A stretch of DNA of 64,000 nt from the NCBI RefSeq assembly GCF_028389875.1, contig NC_084672.1:1199501-1263500 (forward strand), given 5' to 3'. Source of the DNA: Rhea pennata. Lineage: Eukaryota > Chordata > Aves > Rheiformes > Rheidae. Shown one piece after another: positions 12,401 to 22,287 of this stretch. A program made the translations under genes and the position numbers. The stretch's first letter is position 1; every line of letters begins with the position of its first letter. Below the pieces are notes generated by a model. It had not been told where the DNA came from, did no database searches, and was given only the letters and a program-made list of their open reading frames with translations.

Positions 12401-15400
12401 TCCAACGGTTGAAAGTGTATGTATTTCTGAGACTGTTGCAGGAGTTTTTGACAGAAAACAGGAAGATTGCTTTGTACAGAAATATAAATGTCAGTATTGT
12501 CCTATAGCACAGCAGTGTGAAATGTTACAGCTTCGTAAAACTAAGGTTCACAGGCCTTGGAAAGTCTAAGTTATATCACTGTGCCTTGTGGAGCCTACAG
12601 GAATTACTGTACTCAATTCAGTGCTGTATTTCAATTGTGGAAACAAGGCCAAGGCATATGGGTGACTCTTTACTTAGGCAATAATCTGAAAGTAATTGGT
12701 CTAATTTTACTTTTTCCAGGAAGAAACATTTATGAACAGGGTTGAAGTAAAGGTGAAAATTCCAGAAGAGCTGAAACCGTGGCTTGTAGATGACTGGGAC
12801 TTGATCACCAGGCAAAAGCAGGTAATTTCTGGTTTTGGCTGTTTAAAAAGTGTGTTTAAAAAAAAAAGGGAGGGCAATCTAGTCTTGTACAAGCAAGGAC
12901 AGTACAACTGGAGTTTCATATCCTCTAAGTGCAATGTAGCAAAATATCTTGTACAGTAGACACAATCAAGTAATCCTGGTGGCTTGTTGGTTCTAGTTGG
13001 ACTTTTACCAGAGGTCATTGTGGGCAGGACTGGCTCAGCAGAGTTGGACATCAACTTGTGCAAGATATTCTTGCATTTCATTTAGTCTAATTGGGCACAA
13101 GTTAAAACACTGGTTAACTCTGAGCTTGTATGATTTCTGTAGTGTTATCCTAGGCACATTTGGTCTGTTGTTATGCTTTGAACAGTTTACTTGGTTAGCA
13201 GAGAACTGGTCCATAGGAAGATCCCATGTTGATGCATATGATACATATTTTACCTCAGCTCCTTCCTGTCCTGAAACTCTGTTAAAATCTTAGCAGTGAA
13301 TGGAATATGAAGTATCTGAAGTTGTATTACACCTCTGACAGACAACTGTCTCTTAGGTAGTTATTTTTAATTCTTCTACTAGGCTAGATCAAAACAAAGT
13401 GAATGATACGTTAATTTTACCTAAATTAAACCTTGTTTCTGACTTTAAAAGTAAAATAAATTCTTATGGCTTTAAAACATGTTAAAGAATCTTGACTTGT
13501 TTCACATGTGAAACCAGCTACTAAAATTAGCAAGAAGCATACAGAGTAATAGCAGTTCTGAAAATTGTTTGGTAGGCTGTGATTTGCACGCTCTAAGTAG
13601 TTGGTAGTCTGAGATCTGCCTTTATTCTCAGTCCTAGACAAGCAAAAGCTTCCTATGTGAGTAGGGCTGACTTCTTGATGAATACAAATCTTAGACTTGC
13701 ATTTACAGTAAAGCTGATCAAGCACTAATGTGTTTCTCACTCCAGTTCTGGATACTTGTTTGTTTCCTGAATGTCTTCAGACTGTAAGGCTCTAATAAAA
13801 GGAAACTGGTCAGTGAACTGGGCGAAGTGGAGCGGGGTCATGACTCAAATATAAAACAAATATGTGGATTCTCTGCACCACTCAGCCTTGCAGCATATGA
13901 TTTAACTGACATGTTTTGTGTATAGTATTAAAGATAAAGTTGATCCTTGGTGAATCATGGTTGGGTGTACTGTGCCTTCAATTCTGAAGGCTCTAATAAA
14001 ACTGTGATGCTCTTCAGACTGTGCAGGCATGGAAATTCCCAACAGATGTCTGTCAGGCTCACTTCCTACACAATAGTGGCATTAGCAGGTGCTGAACTGT
14101 GGACATAAGAAGCAGAGCAGGCAGACAAAAGAAGAGGCAAAACTACTTACACAAACACTGTGTGGCCTAGTGTAGATAGAGCTGTATTGCATGTGTGTTG
14201 CTGTATGCCTTTGACTGTTGAGGTGACTGATGGTTTGTCATCACATTGCTGTTGAGTAGTACAAACCTAAATGGAAATGAATATGTAAGATGCTGGTATT
14301 TTTTTGGTATGCCACAACTAAAACAGTTGGATGTTCCTTTAATTTTATTCTAGGAATGTCCTTATGTATGTCAAGTTAAAGTTAACATGGAGATAGAAAT
14401 GTCTACATAAACTAGACAATTGGTATTTGTTCAACTTTGCTTCTTTCATAGCTGTTTTATCTTCCTGCTAAGAAGAATGTTGACTCCATTTTAGAGGATT
14501 ATGCAAACTACAAGAAATCACGAGGAAACACTGATAACAAGTAAGTGATAGTCATTTCAAACCTTATATATTTTTCTGTTATTGTTTGACTTGTGCTTCA
14601 CAGAAAACTTAAGTTTGTTTATTAAATAGATCCCAACCCTATGTCCAGCTTAATGTTGAGGACTGAGGTCATTAGGAAGCTCACAAGTCTTTGAGGAGAT
14701 GATTTGTAAATGCAGTTTTGCTCTCTGGGATTTTATCACTGCTTTTTTTTTTTTTTCCTCAAACCTTTTCCATAAAGGAAACTGACAGAAGCAAAGTGGC
14801 TAGTTCTTCATCCACTTTGTTCTGCTAGCTATAAACTGAACAAACTATCAAGCAAGCAACGTAGCAGTTGGGCAAAAGTGTTACCATATAGGTAAACTTT
14901 CTCATGCAAGTAGAATGGTGGGGAACAGGTAGAAGATGACTTTACCTAGCACCTTACATAAGCAGAATCAAAGAGGGGGTGAAACTAGCTAATTTGAGGT
15001 GATAGCTTCCAAGATTCTTACTTGTAATTACCTCGGGTCAAGCCCTGACAATGTACAAGACGCTTTAAAACAGGAATCTTCACTTAAGGATAAAAGGGCA
15101 GGAACTAGAAATGTGAAGTTATTTTCTTTCAATCAGGTAGAAGCATATTTACTTGTCTTTCATGTAATTGCCCTAACGTCTGTGTTCTAAGCTTTGTTGC
15201 AGGCTAGAGTGAGGGTTGTACTTAGGGGTGCAGTGTGGCTGCTTATGCAGAACATTAACTTCTATACGGTGGTTATTTAATTAGTTGTGAAGTTGGAGGC
15301 CTGCAGTAGATAGAATTGAGACATAGTTAGAAAGGGTCAGTTTTCTGAACTATCTGGTGGCCACCCTTTCCCATTAGGCAGAAGTTCAGCCTGACTGCTG

Positions 15401-18215
15401 AAAGTAATACTGCACTTTAACTAACTGATGTGAATTGGGATTAACTTTGGTTAAAAACAGAAGAGCTGGTAAGTACTCACTGCTGCTTTGAATAGACTGC
15501 TCTAAGAGTTAAGCTAATTTAAGTGAAAAGAATAAAAGCAAGGCTTCTCTCTTGTTTTGTGTAAGTTTTTAGAGGGAAGTCTTGAAATGCATCCTGATCT
15601 GCAGTGATACATTTTTAAGGCTTCCAGTCAACTTCCTTTGAAAAGTCCTGGGATCTTTATGATTTTGAGGGACTGAACAAACCAACTCTAATTGTGTCTG
15701 TCCAGTCATTAGAACAAGACTGAAGCGTTTTTTTCTGTTTACCAGGGAGTATGCTGTTAATGAAGTTGTGGCTGGAATTAAAGAATACTTCAATGTAATG
15801 CTGGGCACTCAACTACTGTACAAATTTGAGAGGCCCCAATATGCTGAAATTTTAGCAGATCACCCAGATGCTCCTATGTCTCAAGTTTATGGTGCTCCGC
15901 ATCTTCTGAGGTTATTTGGTGAGTATGACATCTACACACTGAAGGGGAACAGTTAAAGGTATTTTAAATGCTTGCTTTTTCTGTATTTTTTCTCAGTATG
16001 TCTGAACTGCAGAAACTTGAAAACTAAGTTTGAAATTAGTGATTTTATTCTTTCCTTACCCCGTATGCCTGAAATGGTCACGATAATTCATGGTTTTAGA
16101 ATAGAAAAGGACTTTCAATAGCCTGTGTACTTTAGGTAACCTTGTGTATATTGGAATAGATTCCTAGCTTTTTATATACCCTAGTATAAGGCTTAGACTT
16201 TATTGAAATACTTGTTAAAGCCATTGTTTTTAACTGTAACAAGTACTTAAGTACTACTATTTATTTTATTTTTTTTAAGTACGAATTGGAGCTATGCTTG
16301 CTTACACACCTCTTGATGAGAAGAGTCTGGCTTTGCTGTTAAACTACTTACATGACTTCTTAAAGTAAGTACAATAGCCCTGGTTACCAAACTTCTGCTT
16401 GCTGAAAGATTTAAAAGTAGTGTGTCCTGTGTTCACTAAAGACAATTGTGTGTGTATATATATGTTATGCCTGAGAGTGAAATCTTCACTGGAGCTTACA
16501 GTAAAGCTTGATAAAACTGTGATGTAGAGTAGCATATGAGTAAGATTGTTTTAACTTCTCTCCTGGATGCTGAGGTTATTGCCAGTTAAGCATGTGTGTA
16601 CATACCTATTAGTGTGTGTACATAAACTGTCAATGTCTGCTGCTTGTTTCAAAATAAATGTTGAAGTATTCACTTGTAGTGGTTATTACAAACAGATGAC
16701 AATTAAACACAACAGTTACTAAATACTTAACCAACTGTTACATTTGGTTAAATCATCCAACCATCCTGTTATTTCTAGGACAGACTCACTGATAGCTTTG
16801 GTTCTCTGCACTATGCTGTTGTGTTGCTGTAGACACTTTATTACAAGTTTAGGATGAAGTTTTTCATCCTAAATAGTAATTTAAGATTTACGAATATCTC
16901 ATGATGAAGGAACTATGGAGTTGCTTGCTGCTTGGCTCATCTTTAAATGTTTCCTGAATGGGAGATTCTAAAATGAAACAGAATAGATTTAAATTGAGTG
17001 TCTACTGAGGTGTCACACCTGTGCTTCATATCTGTGCCATGTATGTGTACAAGAATGACTTGGGTACATTTCATGTACCCATACAGCACTGGAGGAGCTT
17101 AGCATTATGCTTCTGGGATAAAAAATATGGGTAGGTGGGAACAGGTGTGTGGTTTAAACTGTTCAGCTGTGTGCCAACTCACAGCATTGGTGTGCAGCTC
17201 TTTGCTTTTGCTATGCCGACAGCTGCTTTTGGTCATCCTGTACTGTAAGCTTGCATTTGTGATCATCACAAAAAAGGTATGTTCTGTGTTCTTTTGTGCA
17301 AGATTGTAGTGGCCAATTATAGTATTTGGGAGTATTGATTTGTAAATAACTGGGGTAACAAAGGGGTTAAACTGTTTTTGCTAATGAAGATTAAATCTCA
17401 TTGCTGTATGACTGGACTAGCTACTTGAAGTTAAAAAGAAACCTTCAACTAAGCCAAGAAGGTGATCTTACCTTGCAGTAAAGCTGGAAACGGATAAGCC
17501 TGATTTCCAGGGCAAACTTGTTTTGGAATAATCCTGAAGTTTCTTGAGTTAACATAGGGTTTTGGATAACTTCTGACATAAATGCAAGTGCTAAAGAGCT
17601 TTAAGCTGTAAAGATGGAAACATGAAGCCAGTGCACTGACAGAAATCCCTGAATCCATTCAATGAGCAGTAATGGCATATAATGCTTAACTTCTGGCTAC
17701 CACCCATAGTTAGTCACTGCTGATATTCCTCTAGTTGTCATTCATCAAGCAACTTTAGCTCCACATTTGTTCAAATGGAACTGCATGATGCTCTGGTTCT
17801 CCTGCCCCTTTCTGTGTAATATCAGTAGTAGATTAATTCTTGGTACAGTAGCTGGCTGAATCTGAAATGTAAATTGTTTCACCCTGTTAACCTTCTTGTG
17901 CTCACTTGGAGCCAGACTTGCTTAACAAAAAGTGTTTGGAATCGACTTTGGCATGAGTTGTCAAATCTTTAATTACTTTGAACAGCTGACTTTCTGTAAT
18001 AGATGTTAGATTTCTATCCTTGAAAACATGTTTTATGATCTCAAACACTAATTCAGTCATGGGTTATAAAACAACAGACTTTTTTGGAAAAAAAAAAAGT
18101 GTTTTAATCTTATTAATATCTCTTTTGTAGGTATTTAGCAAAGAATGCCTCTGCATTGTTTAGCGCCAGTGACTACGAAGTAGCGCCTCCTGAGTATCAT
18201 CGGAAAGCGGTATAA
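402..18215 (+). CDS. MORF4L1: MORF4L1 (MRG15), 5'-truncated by window edge
   Basis: This is mortality factor 4-like 1, a nuclear chromatin reader and scaffold. From family knowledge, its chromo barrel binds methylated H3K36 and its MRG domain recruits partners in NuA4/TIP60 acetyltransferase and SIN3B deacetylase complexes, and also PALB2. The coding exons seen are 402-469, 2657-2743, 3526-3606, 11710-11735, 12328-12416, 12720-12821, 14452-14540, 15746-15918, 16280-16364 and 18131-18215. All junctions are GT/AG and phases match throughout. The joined frame is 294 codons with no internal stop; adding the usual 29-residue first exon gives 323, the family length. The order is chromo barrel (to about residue 60), a basic linker with a nuclear localisation signal, then the MRG domain (about 150 to the end). 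Intact introns rule out a retrocopy. The paralogue MORF4L2 lacks the chromo barrel, so MORF4L1 fits better. The first exon and promoter lie left of the window. Confidence 0.97.
1520..1684 (+). other. Potential alternative or nested terminal exon with a transmembrane segment
   Basis: A strong pyrimidine tract ends in CAAG at 1516-1519, and an open frame of 54 codons then runs to TAG at 1682-1684. Residues about 18-39 of the frame form a very hydrophobic stretch rich in L, I, V, F and Y, flanked by QKKSEQ. That would be a good single membrane helix with a basic cytosolic tail. There is no ATG near its start, so it would have to be spliced onto an upstream exon. Joining to MORF4L1 exon 1 (phase 0) keeps this frame; joining to exon 2 gives a different, short frame. 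AATAAA at 1961 would supply a 3' end. I recognise no family, and a chance open frame is possible. Confidence 0.35.
1961..1966 (+). promoter_or_regulatory. Intronic AATAAA poly(A) signal
   Basis: AATAAA lies about 280 bp after the stop of the open frame at 1520-1684, inside MORF4L1 intron 2. A T-rich run follows at about 2040. It fits premature or alternative polyadenylation, but single AATAAA words are common in AT-rich introns. Confidence 0.35.
2657..2743 (+). CDS. MORF4L1: MORF4L1 coding exon 3 (end of chromo barrel)
   Basis: The first base completes N52, followed by residues 53-80 and two bases of codon 81. The exon begins with W53-D-E-W, where W53 is the last cage aromatic, and continues through the VPESRVLKY helix that closes the chromo barrel. 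The acceptor is TTTTTCAG and the donor is GTAAGT. Confidence 0.96.
2744..3525 (+). other. MORF4L1 intron 3
   Basis: A short intron. A run of 22 A (2847-2868) is its only simple repeat of note; I see nothing else. Confidence 0.9.
2847..2868. repeat. Poly-A run (22)
   Basis: An uninterrupted A22 in MORF4L1 intron 3. Confidence 0.95.
3526..3606 (+). CDS. MORF4L1: MORF4L1 coding exon 4 (linker)
   Basis: This exon encodes residues 82-107 plus two bases of V108. It is the Gly/Lys-rich linker after the chromo barrel, matching the family segment [10 protein letters not shown] and then [10 protein letters not shown]. The phase is continuous with exons 3 and 5, and the donor is GTAAGA. Confidence 0.95.
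3607..11709 (+). other. MORF4L1 intron 4 (8.1 kb)
   Basis: This is the largest MORF4L1 intron. It contains a G12 run at 4816-4827. The longest ATG-started frame I considered (86 codons, 4362-4622) shows no family features. I saw no convincing snoRNA, microRNA hairpin or mobile element by eye, so most of it is unexplained intronic sequence. Confidence 0.85.
4816..4827. repeat. Poly-G run (12)
   Basis: Twelve G in MORF4L1 intron 4. Confidence 0.9.
11710..11735 (+). CDS. MORF4L1: MORF4L1 coding exon 5 (26 bp, Lys-rich)
   Basis: A 26-base exon completes V108, adds the eight residues KTKKNKQK and starts T117. It is set by the acceptor TTCTTGCAG and the donor GTAAGT. It is far too short for an ORF scan and was placed by phase and family sequence. 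It is the basic part of the linker. Confidence 0.94.
11736..12327 (+). other. MORF4L1 intron 5
   Basis: An intron of about 0.6 kb with an AT-rich body. I see nothing in it beyond the splice signals. Confidence 0.9.
12328..12416 (+). CDS. MORF4L1: MORF4L1 coding exon 6 (nuclear localisation signal)
   Basis: This exon encodes residues 118-146: a Ser/Thr-rich stretch ([11 protein letters not shown]), then the basic cluster RKKRAR at about 134-139, a good monopartite nuclear localisation signal. The acceptor is TTGTACAG. The donor GTATGT follows the AGT codon directly, so the exon ends in phase 0. Confidence 0.95.
12417..12719 (+). other. MORF4L1 intron 6
   Basis: A 303-bp intron. The exon 6 frame stays open well into it, to about 12569, so intron retention would add about 50 residues before a stop. 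I see no sign that this is real coding sequence. Confidence 0.9.
12720..12821 (+). CDS. MORF4L1: MORF4L1 coding exon 7 (start of MRG domain)
   Basis: 34 codons (residues 147-180) run from [10 protein letters not shown] through the conserved [14 protein letters not shown], which opens the MRG domain. The exon is in phase 0 at both ends. The acceptor is TTTTTCCAG and the donor is GTAATT. Confidence 0.97.
12822..14451 (+). other. MORF4L1 intron 7
   Basis: A 1.6-kb intron. Two short motifs occur twice in swapped order near 13775-13800 and 13987-14022 (see findings). Otherwise I see nothing in it. Confidence 0.9.
14452..14540 (+). CDS. MORF4L1: MORF4L1 coding exon 8 (MRG domain)
   Basis: This exon encodes residues 181-209 plus two bases of K210. 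The family signature [17 protein letters not shown] is present, followed by [11 protein letters not shown]. The acceptor is TTTCATAG and the donor is GTAAGT. Confidence 0.97.
14541..15745 (+). other. MORF4L1 intron 8
   Basis: A 1.2-kb intron. I see nothing beyond the splice signals and a short poly-T stretch near 14745. Confidence 0.9.
15746..15918 (+). CDS. MORF4L1: MORF4L1 coding exon 9 (MRG domain core)
   Basis: The longest MORF4L1 exon here encodes 57 full codons (residues 211-267), with K210 and V268 split at its ends. It carries the core helices of the MRG domain, including [19 protein letters not shown] and the APHLLRLF segment, which in the family contribute to the partner-binding groove. 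The acceptor is TTACCAG and the donor is GTGAGT. Confidence 0.97.
15919..16279 (+). other. MORF4L1 intron 9
   Basis: A 361-bp AT-rich intron. I see nothing beyond the splice signals. Confidence 0.9.
16280..16364 (+). CDS. MORF4L1: MORF4L1 coding exon 10 (MRG domain)
   Basis: This exon encodes residues 269-295 with split codons at both ends (V268 and K296). It carries [20 protein letters not shown], close to the family consensus. The acceptor is TTTTTTAAG and the donor is GTAAGT. Confidence 0.97.
16365..18130 (+). other. MORF4L1 intron 10
   Basis: A 1.8-kb intron. I see no recognisable gene or repeat. Confidence 0.9.
18131..18215 (+). CDS. MORF4L1: MORF4L1 terminal coding exon
   Basis: This exon encodes residues 297-323 and TAA at 18213-18215. 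It has the family's invariant C-terminus, ending [18 protein letters not shown]. The acceptor is TTTTGTAG. It reads NASALF where I recall human NSATLF, a modest species difference. Confidence 0.97.
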
Positions 18216-18333
18216 CAGTATGCTGCTTTGTAATGAAGTGATAATTGGATTCTTGTAATACTGTCCACTTCTACATCTTGTTCTTCACCTTCCTGTTGCA
18301 CGTCTCTTGCACAGACTATGTAAACATCAAGTG

Positions 18334-18339
18334 AATAAA
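18334..18339 (+). promoter_or_regulatory. Proximal poly(A) signal of MORF4L1
   Basis: AATAAA lies 119 bp after the stop codon and is followed by the GT-rich sequence GTTGTGTGTTT, a typical downstream element. It is a good candidate for a main short-UTR cleavage site. Confidence 0.75.
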
Positions 18340-18703
18340 GTTGTGTGTTTAAAATGGAACTGGTATTTGTAAGTTCTGAAGGCTTTCTTGTTCTAAAATG
18401 GAAGCTTGGTGTTTAATGGAGCTCTTCAGGTTTTCTGGCTTGCTACTGTGTTTTTTTTTTTTTGTTTTTTGCCTCAGTGGAATGTGAAAAAAAAATGCAG
18501 TTATGGTATTTCATTGTATGAATTCTTCAGTACTTGTGGGTCTGGTTTGACATTAAGACTTGCCTACCTAATCTGCTTTATTGCTTAGTTAAACCTAGAC
18601 TCTCAGACCCATTGGGATTGTGATCACCTAGTGTTGATGCTATTAATTAGTCTGACTTTCAAACCCATTTACTTTCTTGGTGTTGGAAGTAAAATGTTTG
18701 GTC

Positions 18704-18709
18704 AATAAA
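18704..18709 (+). promoter_or_regulatory. Middle poly(A) signal of MORF4L1
   Basis: AATAAA is followed by TGTATGTTTTTATTT, a U/GU-rich downstream context. It is a plausible alternative 3' end. Confidence 0.55.
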
Positions 18710-18834
18710 TGTATGTTTTTATTTAGATAGTTGAAGGACAGTGACCTTTTTATAACATAACAATAGAAAAATACATTATCCTATCTTAGTGTCCTGGAAA
18801 TGTTGGTCTTTCACGGTTGTTTTTCAGATCTTCA

Positions 18835-18840
18835 AATAAA
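18835..18840 (+). promoter_or_regulatory. Distal poly(A) signal of MORF4L1
   Basis: AATAAA is followed by TTTTTTAATTT and TGTTGTTTGTAATG, which supply U- and GU-rich downstream elements. It is a plausible distal 3' end. Confidence 0.6.
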
Positions 18841-20054
18841 CTTTTTTAATTTCAAATGTTGTTTGTAATGCTTTGTATTTATATCAGTCACAGTATTTTA
18901 TGACAGTGTCTTACCAAGTGTGATCTATGAGTGTATTAAATTTTGTATAAAGTATTAACATGCAGATGCTGTGTTTCTTTTAATATTAAGGGCTACTAGT
19001 TAAAGCCCATACACCTGATTTCAGTGGGTGACTTTTTTAATTTTTTTGTCTGCGGGACCATTACATAGTTTGTAAGTACTGATAATGTAACTCCTCTACA
19101 TTGTTGAAGAGTTCTTAGTCTCATCAAGAAAGCCGTTATCTGTAACTGACTGCAGTTTTTAAGGCCTAAAAACTGAATACTACATTATTGGTTTGTGCCC
19201 TTGATTTAAAAACTCAAGACTTGTTATGAAGTCTGTGCTGGAGCTGGTCTAAACTCCCTTTTCTCTCCATCTTTAACCTTTGCTTTCATGACTTACTTCC
19301 TGCTATAGATGAGGTCATTTTTTTCCAGCTAGTAAACCTATCTCTGAAATACTATATTCATAAAATCAATTTTATAGAAACTATAGGTCTCCTTTTCATG
19401 ACCTTGGAGAAGTCAAATCAATGCATCAGGCATAAGTGTCTTAAATAAGCATCTTGTAATTCTTGCCATTTTGCATACTACAGATGTTCAGTATATCAGT
19501 CCACATAGGCCCTCAGTGACCCAGGCGCTGCCTAGTTCATCTTTTGAAGAACATTGTTCTGTCATGGCCTTGTCCTACCTCAGAACTAGGCTTTATTCCT
19601 TACTGGTAGAGATCTAAAAATATATGTAATAAGTCTTTATCAGCATATGAATGTTTATTGTTTTTATTGTTAACATATTCTGTGGCTAGTTATGTTTTAA
19701 AATGAAAATACTAAAAAGCAGTCTGTACCACCTGTCCTCATTTCTATCATTCAGGCACTTTCTCATCTTGGTTGGTCAAGATTAGAGCAACAGATAGGGA
19801 AAGTTAAGAACTAAACCCTGAGAGTGCATTTTGCCTGGCTTCTGTCAGCTGCTTTCCCATTCTAATTCAATTTTGTGTAGGTAATGGTGTCTTAAAGGTA
19901 AACTGGAGAGCGAGCGAAGTGCACTGTGAATGGCGTAGCCCATCAGGTTCCTGTTTGTAATGGCTGTCTGGAAGCTATTGACTAAGACCGTTGCCTACAG
20001 ATCTGTGGCAAAAGCTGCAATTGGTGGTGAACAAATGGCTGTAAGATAGAGATT

Positions 20055-20100
20055 TGGAGGTTGGGCTAGATAATCTCCAGAAGTCCCTTCACCCCAGCTA
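20055..20100 (+). mobile_element. CR1 LINE 3'-end fragment
   Basis: The stretch GAGGTTGGGCTAGATAATCT, followed by CCAGAAGTCCCTTC, closely resembles the conserved 3' tail of avian/reptile CR1 retrotransposons (GGTTGGACTAGATGATCT followed by the AGGTCCCTTC motif). It is in forward orientation. Only the tail is recognisable, as is usual for 5'-truncated CR1 copies. Confidence 0.7.
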
Positions 20101-20514
20101 GCCCTGACAGGAAGGAGGGTCTGATATTACAAGTGCCTTGTGTTATTTCTGTGTGCAGCTTTGTGTTGGGCTTGCTTTGAGCTCTGTTAGGCATGCAGAG
20201 CTTATCTTTCTCTGATGTTGCAAGTCTCTTGCAAGCGGGAGCACTCTTCCTGGGAAGAGCACTAAAGGAATTAGCCTCAAGGCACATGACACTTGATTGC
20301 ACTATCCCACTGTATTTTCAGTTTACACCCTGTCTAGCTCCTGTTTCTCTTTCTTGGTTCCCTGTGTATTTTCCAAGGTGTCTTGTCTTTACTCGGGTGG
20401 CATGAAGTCGTGAACTTGCATTCCAGCCTGCTCAGCTGAAGTCTTTGTGGGAGCCATATCCCATCTGCTTCTTCCCTTAGGCCTATAATAAAACCCTTCT
20501 GTAATGGCTCACTT

Positions 20515-20560
20515 AGAATCACAGAATCTCTTGGGAGCTCCTTTCTCTAAGCCGTGTACC
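20515..20560 (-). mobile_element. Possible CR1 edge (AGAATCACAGAATC)
   Basis: AGAATCACAGAATC is the reverse complement of the short tandem repeat that ends CR1 elements, and the following bases could be a diverged tail. The match is short, so this is tentative. Confidence 0.3.
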
Positions 20561-20710
20561 CCCAAACTTCATTACCTTATAAGAAAAGCTGATTTCCTCA
20601 CCTCAGCAGGAAAGGAAAGGGCACGACTGAGTTCAGTCCATCAGGCTTGCTTTGCATGGCAAATGCTTTACTTTGCTTCTGTGCCAAGGAGGTAGGATCT
20701 GGAGTGCCCT

Positions 20711-20718
20711 TATAAATA
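20711..20718 (+). promoter_or_regulatory. TATA-like box upstream of the orphan CpG island
   Basis: TATAAATA is an exact TATA-box match in a fairly GC-mixed context (CCCTTATAAATAGC), 560 bp before the CpG island begins. No transcript start is known. It may be chance. Confidence 0.25.
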
Positions 20719-21578
20719 GCTTCATCTCATGAAGAATTTGATGTTTTGCTATCTCCACTTCATGTGTTTCTGCACCGCTTCTGCCAGGAGAGCAGTGCTG
20801 CTCTGTGCAGGGTCGGGCTGATGAACAAGGCTTTCAGTCACTTCTGTTTAAAAGCATTGCATGACTTGGCTGTGATCTAAGTAACTGCTACTTCTAGGCA
20901 GAACACCAGGCTTCCATCACGGATGTTATCGCAGGAAACCACCGTATCTAGGGTGCTATGAAACACTGGGCTGAAGGGTTAGCCTGGGGTTGGGGTGTCA
21001 CGTTGCTCCTTCTGCATAAACTGCCCCAAAGGGAGATGCCCTGGCACAGGGGCTATGCTTTTTTCACCTGCCTGTAGGGACAGGAACTGGCAATCGGCCA
21101 GCCTGGGGTGAGGGAAGGCTGGAGTGGGCTCCGTGCCCCCCGTGACCTCCTTGCCAGAACTTTTGCTTGTGGCATTTTTTGGCCAAAGCACTGTGATAAC
21201 ACCAAAAATTAAAGGGAATAAAAGCCCACCTTGCTGGGAAACACCAGCCGTGCAACTGAAGTGCCAGAGCTGCTGCCTTTTGGAGGGAGCACCTGGAGCG
21301 GAGTCTCTCTGGCGGGAGACTGGGACTTCGCCGTCCCTCGCCCGGGGGGTCCCGGCGTGGGCGGATGGGGAGCCTGATCCTCCTCTGGGTCTGAGGAGGG
21401 AGAGCTGGGGCCGTTCTTGGTCCTGGTTGTAGGAGCGGAGCACCGAGAGAGGGATCAAACTGGGTTGCGTCCAACCTCCTTTCACGGAGCCGGTGCGGCG
21501 CGGAGCGGTGCTGCACCCCGGGGTCTGCTGCAGCGCGGAAGCTAATGAGCTGCTTAAAGCAGCAGCAGGGACCTCTGG

Positions 21579-21584
21579 GTAAGT
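21579..21584 (+). promoter_or_regulatory. Strong splice-donor motif in the orphan CpG island
   Basis: CTCTGG|GTAAGTGG is near the perfect donor consensus on the + strand inside the CpG island. It could end the first exon of an unannotated, probably noncoding, transcript. It is supported only by the motif. Confidence 0.3.
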
Positions 21585-22260
21585 GGAAAAGAACAATATT
21601 GAGCAATCCTGCGAGTGGAAGTTGCTATGGCAACGCCGAGGGAAAGCCAGGGAGCAGCTGCGTGTTTGGAAGTGGGCGCAAGCGCGCGAGGAGGCTGCAG
21701 CACGTCCCGGCCGGGCGCTGCAGTCTGCCGGGAGCCGGGCGAAGCCGGGGGGCTCTGAGTGCGCCTGGGAACGCGCTCCGTTTGCTGCTCCGACCCTGGC
21801 GTGCTCTTCTCCGCTTTTAACGAGCAGCTTTATGAGGCTAATTAGCAGCAGCTCGTTGTTTATCATGGCTATTACCCAGCCAGAGAGCCGGGATCGTGTT
21901 CCGTATTCGAACAATGGGTTCGTCCTTTGCCAAAAAGCAGAGAGCAAGAGCAAAAGCAACCTTCTGCGGGAAATCATCCAGCCTCCCGGCTTCGCCGCGC
22001 TGGGAAGCCGCCCGGCAGCGCTGGGACGGCGGCCGTGCAAGCAGCGGCCTCGCGAGCGGGCGCCCTAATCCCAGCGCGCATCCGCCAGCATCGCTGCCGG
22101 GCTGCCGCCGGCTCGGGAAAGCCCCGCTCCCCCCTCCGGCAACCGGCGCAGCGCAACGGCGCTTGCGGGGATTTAACAGGGCGAGGTTTCCCTCCAGCGA
22201 GCCGAAGCCCCGCTCGCGGCCGGGGAAGGCTCGTGGGGCCGTTCCGAGCCGGGCAGGCTG

Positions 22261-22287
22261 CCGGCATCGCCGGCATCGCCGGCATCG
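22261..22287. repeat. Tandem 9-bp repeat, three copies
   Basis: CCGGCATCG is repeated three times in a row inside the CpG island. In one + frame it would read as Ile-Ala-Gly repeats, but no coding context is supported. Confidence 0.9.

Larger units (their letters stand above)
18216..18865 (+). other. MORF4L1: MORF4L1 3' UTR (approximate end)
   Basis: AT-rich trailer after the stop codon, with three AATAAA signals. The right end is set about 25 bp after the most distal one. The actual cleavage sites cannot be read from sequence. Confidence 0.75.
18866..21265. other. Intergenic region downstream of MORF4L1
   Basis: No gene is recognised. It contains a CR1-like fragment (about 20055-20100), a second possible CR1 edge near 20515 and a TATA-like box at 20711. 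The rest is unremarkable. Confidence 0.8.

Noticed and set aside
12273..12569. 98-codon frame covering MORF4L1 exon 6 as a separate gene
   Set aside because: It is exon 6 read through its splice sites. The flanking residues do not match the family, and the acceptor/donor explain the coding part.
402..18215. Identity as MORF4L2 or MSL3, or a processed MORF4L1 copy
   Set aside because: MORF4L2 lacks the chromo barrel present here, the linker and MRG sequence match MORF4L1 rather than MSL3, and introns exclude a processed copy.
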